DNA of 64,000 bases from an uncultured Myxococcales bacterium (GTDB lineage: Bacteria; Myxococcota_A; UBA9042; CAIXZC01): assembly GCA_903895725.1 (NCBI GenBank), contig CAITUV010000013.1, positions 1 through 64,000 on the forward strand. The letters run 5' to 3'. Both the position numbers and the translations under genes were made by a program. Below are positions 8,934 to 18,411 of this stretch, one piece after another. Under the pieces are notes generated by a model. The model was not told the origin of the DNA and ran no database searches. It saw only the letters and a program-made list of their open reading frames with translations. The stretch's first letter is position 1. Each line of letters begins with the position of its first letter.

Positions 8934-11084
8934 ATGAGCCTGGGCAAAATCCTGTGGGTGGCCGGAATCACGGCCTTCTTCAAGCGGGTTGCCAGCCTGC
9001 TTCCGCGTCCGAGAAGACCGGATCCGGGAATGCAGATGGAATCGGCAGGGAGCCGTGCTTCTGCAGCCTGCGTCGCTTGTGCGCTGCTGTCTATTCTGCC
9101 CGGGAGCCCCTGCCTCGGGGAGTCGCCAGCCCCCCTGATCGTCACCTATCGCCCCATGAAGCCCGAGATCTTCTTTTTCTCGGATGTCCCGCACAGGCTC
9201 ATGACGGAGCTTCTCCCGCCCGAGCTCGTGGGGCCGCCGCTGACCTGCTTCCGCCCTGACGACGAAACCGTGCGGCAGGCTCTGGAGGCTGCGGACGAAG
9301 CGGTGAGCGCGGCGGGAGAGCCGGCAGCCCTGGCAGCTGCACTCCTCCGGCGGGGCGCCGTCGTGCTGGAGGCCGAGAACCTCCGGTGCGACCTCGAGTA
9401 CGACCGGTACGACGAGGCGGTCAGGCAATATGAGAAGGGCGGAGGCGGCGAGTCGCCGACCCTGCCGGCCTGTCCCGATTCCAGCGCTGCCCTGGCGGAC
9501 TGGCAGCAGGCCGTGGCCGCTTGTCCGGATTTTCCGGGCCGGGACAAGGCCATCTACCTGGCCGCCACGGAGCTCGAGCGCTCCGGCAGGCTCGAGGAGG
9601 CCGCCTCTCTTGCCGAACGGGTCAAGAGCGAGCACCCGGAGAGTGCGCTGGTGTTCGACTCGATGCTGCTTGCCGGACTCGCCTTGTACACGTCCGACGA
9701 GCTCGACGAGGCCCGGGAACGCTTTGAGGTTGCTGCGCAAGCAAGCCCTTCCCGAGCGCTCGAACCGCTGTACATGATCGCCTGGATTGACTTGCGGCGC
9801 TGGAGCTACCTGAATGCGGCGATTGAGTTCCTGAACCTGATCGAGCGGGCCCGCACTGCGGTCGACATGGATCGACGAAACGTCGGCCCGCTCGTCGAAG
9901 AGGCAATCGAGTCCGTTGCCTGGATGCTTGCATCCGACGATTGGGATGGGGACGGCCTGAGCGACGTGACCCGGATCGCAGAGAGGACGCTGGGCGTCAT
10001 CAACGACGCACAGGAGGACGCTTTGCCTCTGCTGAGGGCGGTGCTGGAACAGATTGCCGATTCCGGCGGAAGGGAGAGGGAGGACTTCGTGGCGTTGAGC
10101 CTCGCATACCTGGAGCGGTATCCTCTGACCGCCGATGCTCCGGTTCGGCACGATGCGCTCGTGCATGCACTGGACCTGAGGACTGAGGACCGGTCGGAAT
10201 CACACGAGCAACGATGCCAGGCTGGGCGACAGGCCCTTTCTGAGCGGAAGCGAATGGGCGATCTCTACGCGGCTGGAGGCGAGTGGCGCAGGATCCACGA
10301 GGCCGACATTCAGGCTGTGAGCAAGGCCGACGAGCTCGTGCACCGGGCCATGACGGAGAGGGCCTTGCTCCTCCATCGAAGGGCCCAGGACATCCGAATG
10401 ATGGAGGTCGATGGGAAGGCAAGCGGTGCGTCGCGCCCCTGGTACTGCCGCGCTCAGAGGGCCTACATCGAGCTCATCGAGCGATTCCCGGATTCGACCG
10501 AGCAGTGCAATGTCCGGCGGGGCATCGGTGAGGCAGCGTTCTTCGGCACCTGGAACGAAGCCGAGGCCCTCCAGTTGCTTGTCCCGGTTCGAGACGATCC
10601 ACGGTGTCCCGACTGGGCCCGAAACGATGCCGCTGACTTGGCAAGACGGCTCGAAGAGCGCTCGGCAGCGGCCCCTGCAGGGGACGTCCCTGCTCCGCCC
10701 TGCTCCTCGCCCGAGGACGAGTCGGACGAGCACGGCTTCTGCCTGGCGGATGACTACAGCGGGTTCGCCTCCGCTCCCGAGGCCAACATCGTTTCTACGT
10801 GGGACGAGCGTTACCGAGCCAGTCGAGTTGCCCAACGGCGCTCGAGTGAGCTGGCTCGTTGCGCTCAGGAAGCGTGCAGAGGAGGCTGCAGCTCGGACAA
10901 CCGCCTGGTCAACGTCGACGTGTCGGTCCAGGCCAACGGCCGAGGCGTCGTGCATGCCGATTCGGGGGGAGCCTCCGGCTCCCTCGAGCGCTGCATCGAA
11001 CGACAGGTATCGTCGTGGAGATTCCCCAAGCCAGAGGCCGCTCCCATGAACGTCGAGTTCAAGGTGGCTCTCGTGCCGGAGTAG
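8934..11084 (+). CDS. TPR-like protein with AgmX/PglI-type C-terminal domain
   Basis: 716 residues. The ATG at 8934 follows a G-rich stretch that can act as a ribosome-binding site. An in-frame ATG at 9030 would start a cleaner signal peptide (hydrophobic ACVACALLSILPG), so the start is uncertain. The central 500 residues are helical with tetratricopeptide-like tracts (for example ELERSGRLEEAASLAERV and SDELDEARERFEVAAQ). The C-terminal 60 residues (VNVDVSVQANGRG, then SLERCIERQVSSWRFPKP) fit the AgmX/PglI C-terminal domain of myxobacterial gliding and secretion-associated proteins, a TonB-C-like fold. A periplasmic scaffold role is inferred. It is convergent with the radical-SAM gene. Confidence 0.75.
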   Translation: MSLGKILWVAGITAFFKRVASLLPRPRRPDPGMQMESAGSRASAACVACALLSILPGSPCLGESPAPLIVTYRPMKPEIFFFSDVPHRLMTELLPPELVGPPLTCFRPDDETVRQALEAADEAVSAAGEPAALAAALLRRGAVVLEAENLRCDLEYDRYDEAVRQYEKGGGGESPTLPACPDSSAALADWQQAVAACPDFPGRDKAIYLAATELERSGRLEEAASLAERVKSEHPESALVFDSMLLAGLALYTSDELDEARERFEVAAQASPSRALEPLYMIAWIDLRRWSYLNAAIEFLNLIERARTAVDMDRRNVGPLVEEAIESVAWMLASDDWDGDGLSDVTRIAERTLGVINDAQEDALPLLRAVLEQIADSGGREREDFVALSLAYLERYPLTADAPVRHDALVHALDLRTEDRSESHEQRCQAGRQALSERKRMGDLYAAGGEWRRIHEADIQAVSKADELVHRAMTERALLLHRRAQDIRMMEVDGKASGASRPWYCRAQRAYIELIERFPDSTEQCNVRRGIGEAAFFGTWNEAEALQLLVPVRDDPRCPDWARNDAADLARRLEERSAAAPAGDVPAPPCSSPEDESDEHGFCLADDYSGFASAPEANIVSTWDERYRASRVAQRRSSELARCAQEACRGGCSSDNRLVNVDVSVQANGRGVVHADSGGASGSLERCIERQVSSWRFPKPEAAPMNVEFKVALVPE

Positions 11085-11108
11085 GGATGGCAGCGACGGA
11101 TGTGGACT

Positions 11109-13697
11109 CTATACCATTCGTTCCCGGGCGACCTGTAGAACCCGCAGCTCCGGCAGCACTTCGGCAAGCTTCCGATCGATTCGGGGGGCAGAGGAGAGCG
11201 GCCATCGGATGCGCAGGAGCGTTCCGCCGGTCGGCCACCCCTCGGGCAGCGCCACGTCGTCTGGGGAGACGGCTTCGACAGCCAGCGCAGGGAGCCTCCG
11301 CTCCTCGACCGCAGCCCTCAGGCACTCGACCGGGCCTGGGGCGGCAGCGTCCACCTGCAGCAGGTATTCGGCAACGTCCAGCTTGGAGGCCTTGGCGACT
11401 GATTCGTCCGGGAGCGTCGCGCTCAGGAGCGTCAGGCCAGGCACGCCGACCGCTGTCAGTCGCTCGAGGAGACCCTGGTCTGATCCGGGATCCTGCACCA
11501 CGATGTCCACTACTTCGTCGAGGCCGAGCCAGCCCAGGGGCAGAGGAGGCGGGAAGTAGAGCAGCGGCCTTGGGTTGAACCCCTGGCTGCGGGCCAGTCG
11601 GATTCCCGACCGGCGCACCAGCAGTGTGAACTGACGCAGCAGATCCAGGTGACCGAGCAGGAGCGCCGGGCCCTCCTTCCGATACCTGATCCGCAAGCGG
11701 CGGGGAGGGGCAATGGGGGGCTTGGCCGTCGCCGTCGCTGTCGCCGAAGCCGTCGCCGCTGCTGTCGGCGTAGCCGTCGCCGTTGCCGTCGGCGTAGCCG
11801 TCGTCGTTGCCGTCGCCGTTGGCGATTTCGCCTCCTCCGGCCTCTCGCACGCTGCCCCGCACCGGAAGCAGACGAACTTCTTCCCGAAGGGGTCGCAGGG
11901 AGGGGTCGTGGCCTCCTCCAGTGCCCTCTTGCGCTCCCGCTCCAGCCAGGAATCGTCCACCGCGATGCGGACATGGCTCCACGGGAGCGGAGCCCCCGGA
12001 GACAGTGAGGTCAGGAAGATGTCCGGTTCCAGAACGAGCCGGGAGAACACCTCCCGCCACGTGGCCGGGTTGAACACCTCGTCCCAACTGTCGAACCGGG
12101 CCCCGGCCTTCCATGCAGATTCGATGGAATCGGCCAGCCGGATGTCGCCGCGGGTAAGTACCGCTTCGAGCCAGGACATGCGTGGGTTGTGCCACTTGAG
12201 CTCCACGCCGCGGGGCAGGTTGGTCCGGAGCCACTCGAGGCGTTGCTCGATCAAGGGCAGCGGGAGCATCCCTTCCCATTGGAACGGCGTGTGGGGCCGG
12301 GGAACGAACCAGGACACTGATGCCACCAGCGCCCCCTTCCCACCAAAGCGGCTTCTCACGATGCGGGCGCAGTCGGCTGCAAGCGAGCACAGCTCCTTCA
12401 GGTCGTCCAGCGTCTCAGTGGGGAGACCCACCATGAAGTACAGCTTGACCCGCTTGATTCCGCTGTCCGCAATTCGAGCTACGGCCTCGATGATCTGGGC
12501 GCGGGTGACGTTCTTGTTGATCAGGTTGCGCAACCGCTGGCTGCCCGCTTCGGGGGCGAGAGTGAGGCTGGAGATCCGTCCCCGGTTCAACGTGGAGAGC
12601 ACGGTCGAGTCCAGCCCGTAGGCTCTCAGCGAGGAGATGGCCAGCGACACGTCGAGGTCGGCCGAAGCGGTCCGAAGCCGATCCACCAGCGGAAGCAGCT
12701 GGCTATAGTCGGCCGTAGACAGGCAGGCAATCGAGATCTCGTCGAGCCCCGATGCCGTGATGCACTGCCGGGCCCACTGCTCCATGGCCGCAGGATCCCG
12801 CTCTCTCGGAGGCCGGTAAGTGAAGCCGGCCTCGCAGAAGCGGCAGCCCTGCTGGCAACCCCGGGCAATTTCGAGCGACACGCGGTCAAAGACGGTCTCG
12901 ATGGCCGGGACCGGGAATTCCACGAACGGAAGGTAGGCGTCGAGACTCGCTACCGTCTGCTTGTGCACGGGGGGCCCAAAACGGACCGAGAAATGGGCCC
13001 CGTCCGACTTGGCCTGCCCGTCCGACCCGTCCGATTCGACCGACCCGTCCCAACTGTCCGACCGGTCTGACGACGAGGGGCCTGCCCGTCGGATCCCCGG
13101 CACGTAAGTGCCCGGCAACGCGTCCAGCACCCGCAGCAGCTCCCCCCGGGGGCCATTTCCGAGCGTCCGCACCGACTCGACCAGCCGGGGGAGCGCTTCC
13201 TCTCCGTCGCCGACGACGAAACAGTCGAAGAACGGTGCCATGGGCTCGGCGTGGCTTGCACACGGTCCCCCGCCGACGATCAGGGGCAAGCCCGAGCGCT
13301 CTGCAGCCCGCAGCGGTATCCCGCCCAGGTCGAGCATGGTCAGGACGTTCGTGTAGTTGAGCTCGTACTGGAGCGAGAACCCGATGAGGTCGAACTCCCG
13401 CAGCGGCAATCCGGCGTGGCGGGAGCAGAGCGGCTCGCTGCGTGCCCGGAGAGCCTGCTCCATGTCCATCCAGGGGGCAAATGCCAGGTCGACGTAGACT
13501 CCGGGCATCCTCCGAAGCAGTGAGTAGAGGATCCGCATGCCCGTGTTGGACATCCCGATGTCGTAGAGGTCCGGGTATGCGAGGAGCACCTTGAAATCGC
13601 CCGGCATCGGAGCACGATACCCTGCAGGGAAGAACTCCGGCCCCATGTAGCGGGCCGGCTTCTTCACATCCAGGTCGACGAGGTCTGAGGGATTCAC
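11109..13697 (-). CDS. Radical SAM protein (TIGR03960-like) fused to DUF2344
   Basis: 862 residues. The N-terminal part has a B12-binding-like region (near residues 40-150, including FDLIGFSLQYELNYTNVLTM). It is followed by a radical-SAM domain with the cluster motif CQQGCRFC, then about 200 residues of DUF2344 (TIGR03936), often a separate gene. The two parts are joined by a Thr/Ala/Pro linker of about 37 residues with near-repeat DNA (11713-11823). A Ser/Asp-rich insert sits at 13007-13080. The first codon is the GTG at 13697, which overlaps the hutH stop as TAGTG, so translation is probably coupled. The reaction of this family is not established; tRNA or ribosome modification has been suggested from its gene contexts. 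Confidence 0.87.
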   Translation of the reverse strand: MNPSDLVDLDVKKPARYMGPEFFPAGYRAPMPGDFKVLLAYPDLYDIGMSNTGMRILYSLLRRMPGVYVDLAFAPWMDMEQALRARSEPLCSRHAGLPLREFDLIGFSLQYELNYTNVLTMLDLGGIPLRAAERSGLPLIVGGGPCASHAEPMAPFFDCFVVGDGEEALPRLVESVRTLGNGPRGELLRVLDALPGTYVPGIRRAGPSSSDRSDSWDGSVESDGSDGQAKSDGAHFSVRFGPPVHKQTVASLDAYLPFVEFPVPAIETVFDRVSLEIARGCQQGCRFCEAGFTYRPPRERDPAAMEQWARQCITASGLDEISIACLSTADYSQLLPLVDRLRTASADLDVSLAISSLRAYGLDSTVLSTLNRGRISSLTLAPEAGSQRLRNLINKNVTRAQIIEAVARIADSGIKRVKLYFMVGLPTETLDDLKELCSLAADCARIVRSRFGGKGALVASVSWFVPRPHTPFQWEGMLPLPLIEQRLEWLRTNLPRGVELKWHNPRMSWLEAVLTRGDIRLADSIESAWKAGARFDSWDEVFNPATWREVFSRLVLEPDIFLTSLSPGAPLPWSHVRIAVDDSWLERERKRALEEATTPPCDPFGKKFVCFRCGAACERPEEAKSPTATATTTATPTATATATPTAAATASATATATAKPPIAPPRRLRIRYRKEGPALLLGHLDLLRQFTLLVRRSGIRLARSQGFNPRPLLYFPPPLPLGWLGLDEVVDIVVQDPGSDQGLLERLTAVGVPGLTLLSATLPDESVAKASKLDVAEYLLQVDAAAPGPVECLRAAVEERRLPALAVEAVSPDDVALPEGWPTGGTLLRIRWPLSSAPRIDRKLAEVLPELRVLQVARERMV

Positions 13698-15226
13698 TAG
13701 TACAGATCCAGCGGCCCGATGGCGGCTTCGACCGCCTTGAGCACGTCGAGCCGCTCGACGGAAGCGGCCATGTTGTTGTGGTCGGTAAAGAGGGGGCGAT
13801 CTTCGTCGAGGTGAGCGACCACCTCCCGAATGGCACCGTGTGCGGCCACGACGCCGTCCCCCTGCTTGTGGGAGCGGAAGTCCAGTCCCTGCGCGGCTGC
13901 AATGAACTCGATGCCCAGCACGCCGTGGGCGTTCTCGATGATCTGCTGGGTCTTGAGCGCGGAGTTCATGCCCATGGACACGAAATCCTCCTGGTCGGCG
14001 GCGGCCGGAATCGACTGGGTATAGGCCGGCTGTGAGAGAATGCGCTGCTCGACGATCAGCATGCCGGCCGTGTACTGGCTGAGCATGTGGCCCGAGAACA
14101 TCCCGGCCCCCTTGGTCAGGAATGCGGGCAGCCCGACGCTCAGGGCCGGGTTGAGGAGGCGGTTCAAGCGCCGCTCGGACAGCACGGAAACCATGCAGAT
14201 TCCGGCCCCGGCGCAATCGAGGGGCATGCTGGCCGGGGAACCCTGGAAGTTGGCACCGGTCAACACGATCTTGTCGTCGCCCAGGAACAGCGGGTTGTCG
14301 GCCACGCCATTGAGCTCGGTCTCAACCTGGCTGCGGGCCCAGCGGAGCTGATCGCGTGCAGTCCCGATGACCTGCGGGGTCGAGCGCATGGAGTAGGCAT
14401 CCTGGACCTTCGTCTTCAGGCGACCTTCGATCAGGTCGGAACCCTTGAGCACCTTGCGCAGGTTGCGGGCGGACGTGACCGCCCCCTGGAATCCCCGGAG
14501 CTGGTGCAGGCGCACATCGTATGGCTTCATGTTGGCCAGGAGCGCCTCGAGTGTCATGGCCGCTGCGATCTCGGCCTGGAGGATCCACCGCTCCATGTCG
14601 TACAGGGTCTGGCAGGCAATGGAAGTGATCACGTTGCTGCCATTGATGGAGGCCAGGCCGTCCCGGGCTTCGAGCACGACGGGCTCAAGGCCCGCCTTGA
14701 GCATGCCGTCTCGAGCGGGCATGCGCTGTCCCTCGAAGAACACCTCCCCTTCGCCGATCATGGCGAGGGCAATCTGGCTCATGGGCGAGAGGTCGCCGCA
14801 GGCACCGACGCTCCCCTTCTCGCAGACGACCGGCGTCACCCCGCGGTTGAGCATGTCGACGAAGGTCTGGGTGATCACGGGACGGCAGCCGGAGTAGCCG
14901 TTGCAGTGGACGTTGATGCGGCTGAGCATGGCCCCACGCACGACCGGGATGGGGTACGGCTTGCCAATTCCGGCCGCATGATTGTAAATCAGGTAGCGCT
15001 GGAACGCCTTGATCTGGTCGTCATTGAGCACCACCTCGGAGAACTCGCCGATGCCGGTGTTGACGCCATACATGATCTCGTGTGCGGCAATGCGCTGCTC
15101 GATGAACGCCCGGCTCGCCTTGATGCGCGCAACCGAGTCGTCCGCAAGCTCGACTCTGCGGCCGTTGCGAGCCACATCCACCACGTCGTTGATCGTGAGT
15201 CCCTTCCCCGTCACCTTGAGCGTCAT
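13697..15226 (-). CDS. hutH: Aromatic amino acid lyase, histidine ammonia-lyase type
   Basis: 509 residues of the HAL/PAL family. The ATG at 15226, behind GGAGG, is preferred to an in-frame TTG at 15232. Conserved points are [11 protein letters not shown] with the catalytic Tyr, the NHAAG segment of the substrate pocket and GVADNPLF. The MIO cofactor tripeptide reads Ala-Cys-Gly ([12 protein letters not shown]) instead of Ala-Ser-Gly, and the usual QEDHVSM is QEDFVSM. The enzyme would release ammonia from histidine to give urocanate, but the changes leave the substrate open. No other hut genes are nearby; the partner is the radical-SAM gene. Confidence 0.88.
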   Translation of the reverse strand: MTLKVTGKGLTINDVVDVARNGRRVELADDSVARIKASRAFIEQRIAAHEIMYGVNTGIGEFSEVVLNDDQIKAFQRYLIYNHAAGIGKPYPIPVVRGAMLSRINVHCNGYSGCRPVITQTFVDMLNRGVTPVVCEKGSVGACGDLSPMSQIALAMIGEGEVFFEGQRMPARDGMLKAGLEPVVLEARDGLASINGSNVITSIACQTLYDMERWILQAEIAAAMTLEALLANMKPYDVRLHQLRGFQGAVTSARNLRKVLKGSDLIEGRLKTKVQDAYSMRSTPQVIGTARDQLRWARSQVETELNGVADNPLFLGDDKIVLTGANFQGSPASMPLDCAGAGICMVSVLSERRLNRLLNPALSVGLPAFLTKGAGMFSGHMLSQYTAGMLIVEQRILSQPAYTQSIPAAADQEDFVSMGMNSALKTQQIIENAHGVLGIEFIAAAQGLDFRSHKQGDGVVAAHGAIREVVAHLDEDRPLFTDHNNMAASVERLDVLKAVEAAIGPLDLY

Positions 15227-15346
15227 CCTCAACCTCCGAGAAACCGTCCGGAGAGCCTGCGGATTTGCCGAGGCCCCGGAACCAAGTTGTCACAGGTCGC
15301 TCCCACCCACCCCGTTTGAGCCGTAGAACCGGCCCGCGTGGGGCGC

Positions 15347-15376
15347 ATATTTGCAGGAATGATCCGGCGATGTCAA
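15347..15376 (-). promoter_or_regulatory. Candidate promoter of the hutH operon
   Basis: On the minus strand, a perfect TTGACA (15376-15371), 18 bases, AAATAT (15352-15347). The leader would be about 110 bases. Confidence 0.45.
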
Positions 15377-15402
15377 GCGGCTCCGGGGAAATAGAGGATT
15401 GC

Positions 15403-15546
15403 GGGCACGGGCACGGGCAGGGGCAGGGGCACGGGCAGGGGCAGGGGCAGGGGCAGGGGCAGGGGCAGGGGCAGGGGCAGGGGCAGGGGCACGGGCACGG
15501 GCACGGACTGGGGCACGGGCACGGACTGGGGCACGGGCACGGGCTC
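15403..15546. repeat. Hexanucleotide tandem repeat (GGGCAC/GGGCAG), 24 units
   Basis: An array of 24 six-base units from 15403 to 15546, mostly GGGCAG and GGGCAC, with two GGACTG units and a final GGGCTC. It occupies the divergent interval between hutH and feoB, ending 61 bases before the feoB ATG. The strand asymmetry (G-rich on plus) would allow G-quadruplex formation, and copy number may vary between strains. Confidence 0.95.
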
Positions 15547-15607
15547 GAGGACTTGCCGAGCACGCCGGGATCGCCTAAGGTTGGCCTGCCGCGGGCGCGG
15601 AGGCGAG

Positions 15608-17572
15608 ATGGGACCGTTCGTGCGACCGAGAGACCAGAGACTCCAGGGGATTCCCCCGGGCGGAGTCCTTCTGCTCGGACCGCTGCAGTCGGGAAAGACG
15701 ACCCTTTTCGGCCAGCTGTGCGGCAAGGGGCAGGAGGAGATTCTGCTTGCCGGCTCGTCGCACACCGCGGTGTGCGGCAAGCGGGCCTCCACCTGGTTCA
15801 TCGATGTCCCGGGCGTGACCACGCTCTTTGCCCAGAGCGAGGAGGAGGAGGTCACGGTCGATGCCCTGCTGGCGCTTCGCCCCGGCAGTCTGCTCATCGT
15901 CGCGGATGCCCGGAACCTGAGGCGGTCCGTGGCCCTGGCTCTCATGGCCGGCCAGACTGGCTTGCCCATGGCCATGGCCGTCAACTTCCTGGACGAAGCG
16001 CGATTGCGTGGCCTGACCATTGACTTGCAGGGGCTGTCCCGGAGGCTCGGAATCCCTGTCGCCGGCACGACTGCGGTCGACCGGGAAGGGGTGGGGGAGC
16101 TCGTCCGGGCGCTGGGCGAGGCTCGCCCCCTGAGCCACCGGGCGTTCCTCCCCCCCGACCTGTCGCAGATGCTCGAACGGATGGCCGGGGCCCTGGGAGA
16201 GGGCAGCAACGCCTCGCCGCTGCTGGCCCTTCTGCTGCTGGCCCAGGACAAGCTCGCCCGGCGGCTGGTGAGCGAGGAAATGGGGCCCGAGGCCGAGTCG
16301 GAGGTCCGTCGCATTGCGGAGGAAGCCCGGGCCGGGTTCGGAGTACCGCCGGAGGTGCTCGCCACCGACCTCTTCCTCGCTGAGGGAGGTGCCATCGCCT
16401 CGTCCGTCGTTCAGCGAACCGGACCGGGACGGTCCTGGCTGGAATCGTTCGGACACCTGGCGCAGCATCCGGTGTGGGGAGTCCCAATTGCCGCCGCAGT
16501 CATCCTGACACTTTACTTCGTCGTTGGAGTGGTCGGGGCCACCTGGGTTGTCGACTGGCTCAATGGGAACGTTTTCGATTCCCTAGTGCTTCCCTGGCTC
16601 GCCGGCTGGGTATCGTACATTCCCTGGGAGCCGGCTCGGGCCGCCCTCATGGACCCGGACTTCGGCATCTTTCCCGCAGGGGTGGTCCTGGCATTGGGGC
16701 TGGTGCTGCCCGTGCTGCTCTTCTTCTACGCGGCCTTCTCCGTGCTGCAGGACTCGGGCTATCTGGCCCGACTGTCCGTCCTGATGGATCGGCTTCTGCG
16801 CGTCGTGGGGCTCAACGGCCGTGGCGTAGTCCCCCTGGCGATGGGGTTCTCCTGCGTCACCATGGCCCTCCTCACGACCCGGATTCTGCACACGCGGCGC
16901 GAACGCATCATCGCATCCCTGCTGCTTCTCATGGGGGTCCCCTGTGCCCCCTTGCTGGGGGTGATGCTGATCGTCCTCGGCCCGCTGCCAGTCTCGGCAT
17001 CGGTCCTTGTGTTCGGGTGGATTGGGCTGCAGATGCTCCTGGTCGGATGGCTGGCATCGAAGCTGCTGCCCGGGCAGGGGGGGGATTTCATCATGGAGCT
17101 CCCCCCGATGCGGTTGCCCCGGATCCGGCAGGTGGCCCGGCTCACCTGGATGCAGACCTGGAGATTCGTGCTCGAGGCACTGCCCTTCTTCGCCCTGGCA
17201 GCGCTCGGTCTGTTCGTGTTCAACCGGCTGGGCGGGCTCGATGCCCTGCAGGCCGCGGCCCACCCACTCGTCCACGGCCTGCTCGGGCTGCCCGACGCCG
17301 CGGTGCAGGTGTTCATCAAGACACTGATTCGTCGGGAAGCCGGAGCGACCGAGCTGAGCCACCTGAGGGAGGTATTCTCGAATGTCCAGCTCGTGGTCAC
17401 CCTGCTGGTCATGACGTTCCTCTCCCCCTGCGTGAACGCGGTCCTCGTCCTCTTCAAGGAGCGCGGCGCCCGGGTGGCAGGGGTGCTGCTGGTATTCGTC
17501 ACGGTCTGGGCGGTCGTGGCCGGGGCGGCCGTGAGCCTGTTGTGCAGGTGGTTTGGCATTACCTTCGAGTAG
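15608..17572 (+). CDS. feoB: Ferrous iron transport protein FeoB
   Basis: 654 residues, shorter than the typical 700-800. The N-terminal G domain has a P-loop GPLQSGKTT, the DVPG switch motif and NFLD in place of the usual NxxD guanine motif. Then come a helical insertion domain and at least eight membrane segments with the FeoB-type Gly and Cys signatures ([39 protein letters not shown]). It moves Fe2+ across the inner membrane. The ATG at 15608 follows CGGAGG. No separate feoA precedes it; a FeoA-type domain is instead attached to the downstream regulator. The upstream region is the hexanucleotide array, and no clear promoter or Fur box was found. Confidence 0.93.
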   Translation: MGPFVRPRDQRLQGIPPGGVLLLGPLQSGKTTLFGQLCGKGQEEILLAGSSHTAVCGKRASTWFIDVPGVTTLFAQSEEEEVTVDALLALRPGSLLIVADARNLRRSVALALMAGQTGLPMAMAVNFLDEARLRGLTIDLQGLSRRLGIPVAGTTAVDREGVGELVRALGEARPLSHRAFLPPDLSQMLERMAGALGEGSNASPLLALLLLAQDKLARRLVSEEMGPEAESEVRRIAEEARAGFGVPPEVLATDLFLAEGGAIASSVVQRTGPGRSWLESFGHLAQHPVWGVPIAAAVILTLYFVVGVVGATWVVDWLNGNVFDSLVLPWLAGWVSYIPWEPARAALMDPDFGIFPAGVVLALGLVLPVLLFFYAAFSVLQDSGYLARLSVLMDRLLRVVGLNGRGVVPLAMGFSCVTMALLTTRILHTRRERIIASLLLLMGVPCAPLLGVMLIVLGPLPVSASVLVFGWIGLQMLLVGWLASKLLPGQGGDFIMELPPMRLPRIRQVARLTWMQTWRFVLEALPFFALAALGLFVFNRLGGLDALQAAAHPLVHGLLGLPDAAVQVFIKTLIRREAGATELSHLREVFSNVQLVVTLLVMTFLSPCVNAVLVLFKERGARVAGVLLVFVTVWAVVAGAAVSLLCRWFGITFE

Positions 17573-17630
17573 AGGGCGGCAGAACCGGGGCGGGAGTGGT
17601 GATGGTGCTGAGCCCAAACGAGGAGCAAAC

Positions 17631-18290
17631 ATGGAGCTGAGCCGGGATCAGGAACACGCACTGGAGACGTTGCTCATGGACGAGGAGCGGGGCAGCGACC
17701 TCGAGGACGTGGCCTCCTGCTCGCACTCGGAAAGGCCTTCCGCCGAGGTCATGGCCCTCTTGCTTGCCGGAGGGCTGGTGGAAATGAGCGAGGGGCGGGT
17801 CACCCTGACCGCAGAAGGGCGGGGGAGAGCCCAGGGGGTGCTTCGCCGCCACCGCCTCACCGAAGTCCTGATGGCCAACGCACTCGGTGCGGACCGAAAG
17901 AAGGCGTTCGACATCGGCTGCCGCATGGAGCACCAGATGCTGCCCGAGTTCGTCGAGGCCTTCTGCATTCTCCTCGGGCACCCCGCAACCTGCCCCCACG
18001 GGCGCCCCATTCCGCCCGGAAGATGCTGCGTGAGCCGCCGGACCGTCGTGGAGAGCCAGGTCGTTCCCCTCACGGCGCTGCGGCCGGGGGAGAGGGCCAG
18101 GGTGCTTTACATCCAGCCCCGCACGCACGGCCGGCTCCACCGCCTCACGTCGTACGGGCTCTCGCCCGGGGTGGTCGTGGAGCTTCACCAGCGCCAGCCG
18201 GCCTGGTGTATCCGCTTTGAAGGCACCGAGCTCGCTCTTGCCCGCGAAGTGGCCGAGGATATCCACGTCACGAGAATCGACGAGCCCTGA
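17631..18290 (+). CDS. DtxR/MntR-family metal-dependent regulator with FeoA domain
   Basis: 219 residues. An N-terminal winged helix spans about 1-65, followed by the metal-binding and dimerisation domain (HRLTEVL, then CRMEHQMLPEFVEAFC and CPHGRPIP, all DtxR signatures). A C-terminal FeoA/SH3-like domain spans about 150-219 (LTALRPGERARVLYIQP to EDIHVTRI). It probably represses feoB when Fe2+ is bound. It starts 58 bases after feoB, with GAGGAG before the ATG at 17631, and is likely co-transcribed. The FeoA domain could also contact FeoB (inference). Confidence 0.9.
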   Translation: MELSRDQEHALETLLMDEERGSDLEDVASCSHSERPSAEVMALLLAGGLVEMSEGRVTLTAEGRGRAQGVLRRHRLTEVLMANALGADRKKAFDIGCRMEHQMLPEFVEAFCILLGHPATCPHGRPIPPGRCCVSRRTVVESQVVPLTALRPGERARVLYIQPRTHGRLHRLTSYGLSPGVVVELHQRQPAWCIRFEGTELALAREVAEDIHVTRIDEP

Positions 18291-18359
18291 CCTCCCGAGT
18301 CGACGAACCATGGCTTCCCGAGTCGACGAACCATGGCCTCCCGAGTCGACGGGTCTTGA
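18291..18359. repeat. Three tandem 23-bp repeats at a promoter
   Basis: Copies at 18291-18313, 18314-18336 and 18337-18359. The first two differ at one base and the third diverges in its last eight bases. Each contains GAGTCGAC. The array begins right after the DtxR stop codon and its third copy runs into the -35 box of the next gene's promoter, so it could be a protein-binding array. Confidence 0.85.
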
Positions 18360-18385
18360 CTTCCGGAGACGCCGTGTTCTTAATC
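18356..18385 (+). promoter_or_regulatory. Candidate promoter for the SYLF-like gene
   Basis: TTGACT (18356-18361), 18 bases, TTAATC (18380-18385), 26 bases before the ATG at 18412, which has GAGGTGAG in front of it. Confidence 0.4.
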
Positions 18386-18411
18386 AACCCCTGCAACCTG
18401 CGAGGTGAGTC

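Noticed and set aside
15403..15546. Coding potential of the GGGCAG/GGGCAC array
   Set aside because: Frames through it give only Gly-His/Gly-Gln or Pro-rich tracts with no start signal or flanking domain; it lies in a divergent promoter interval.
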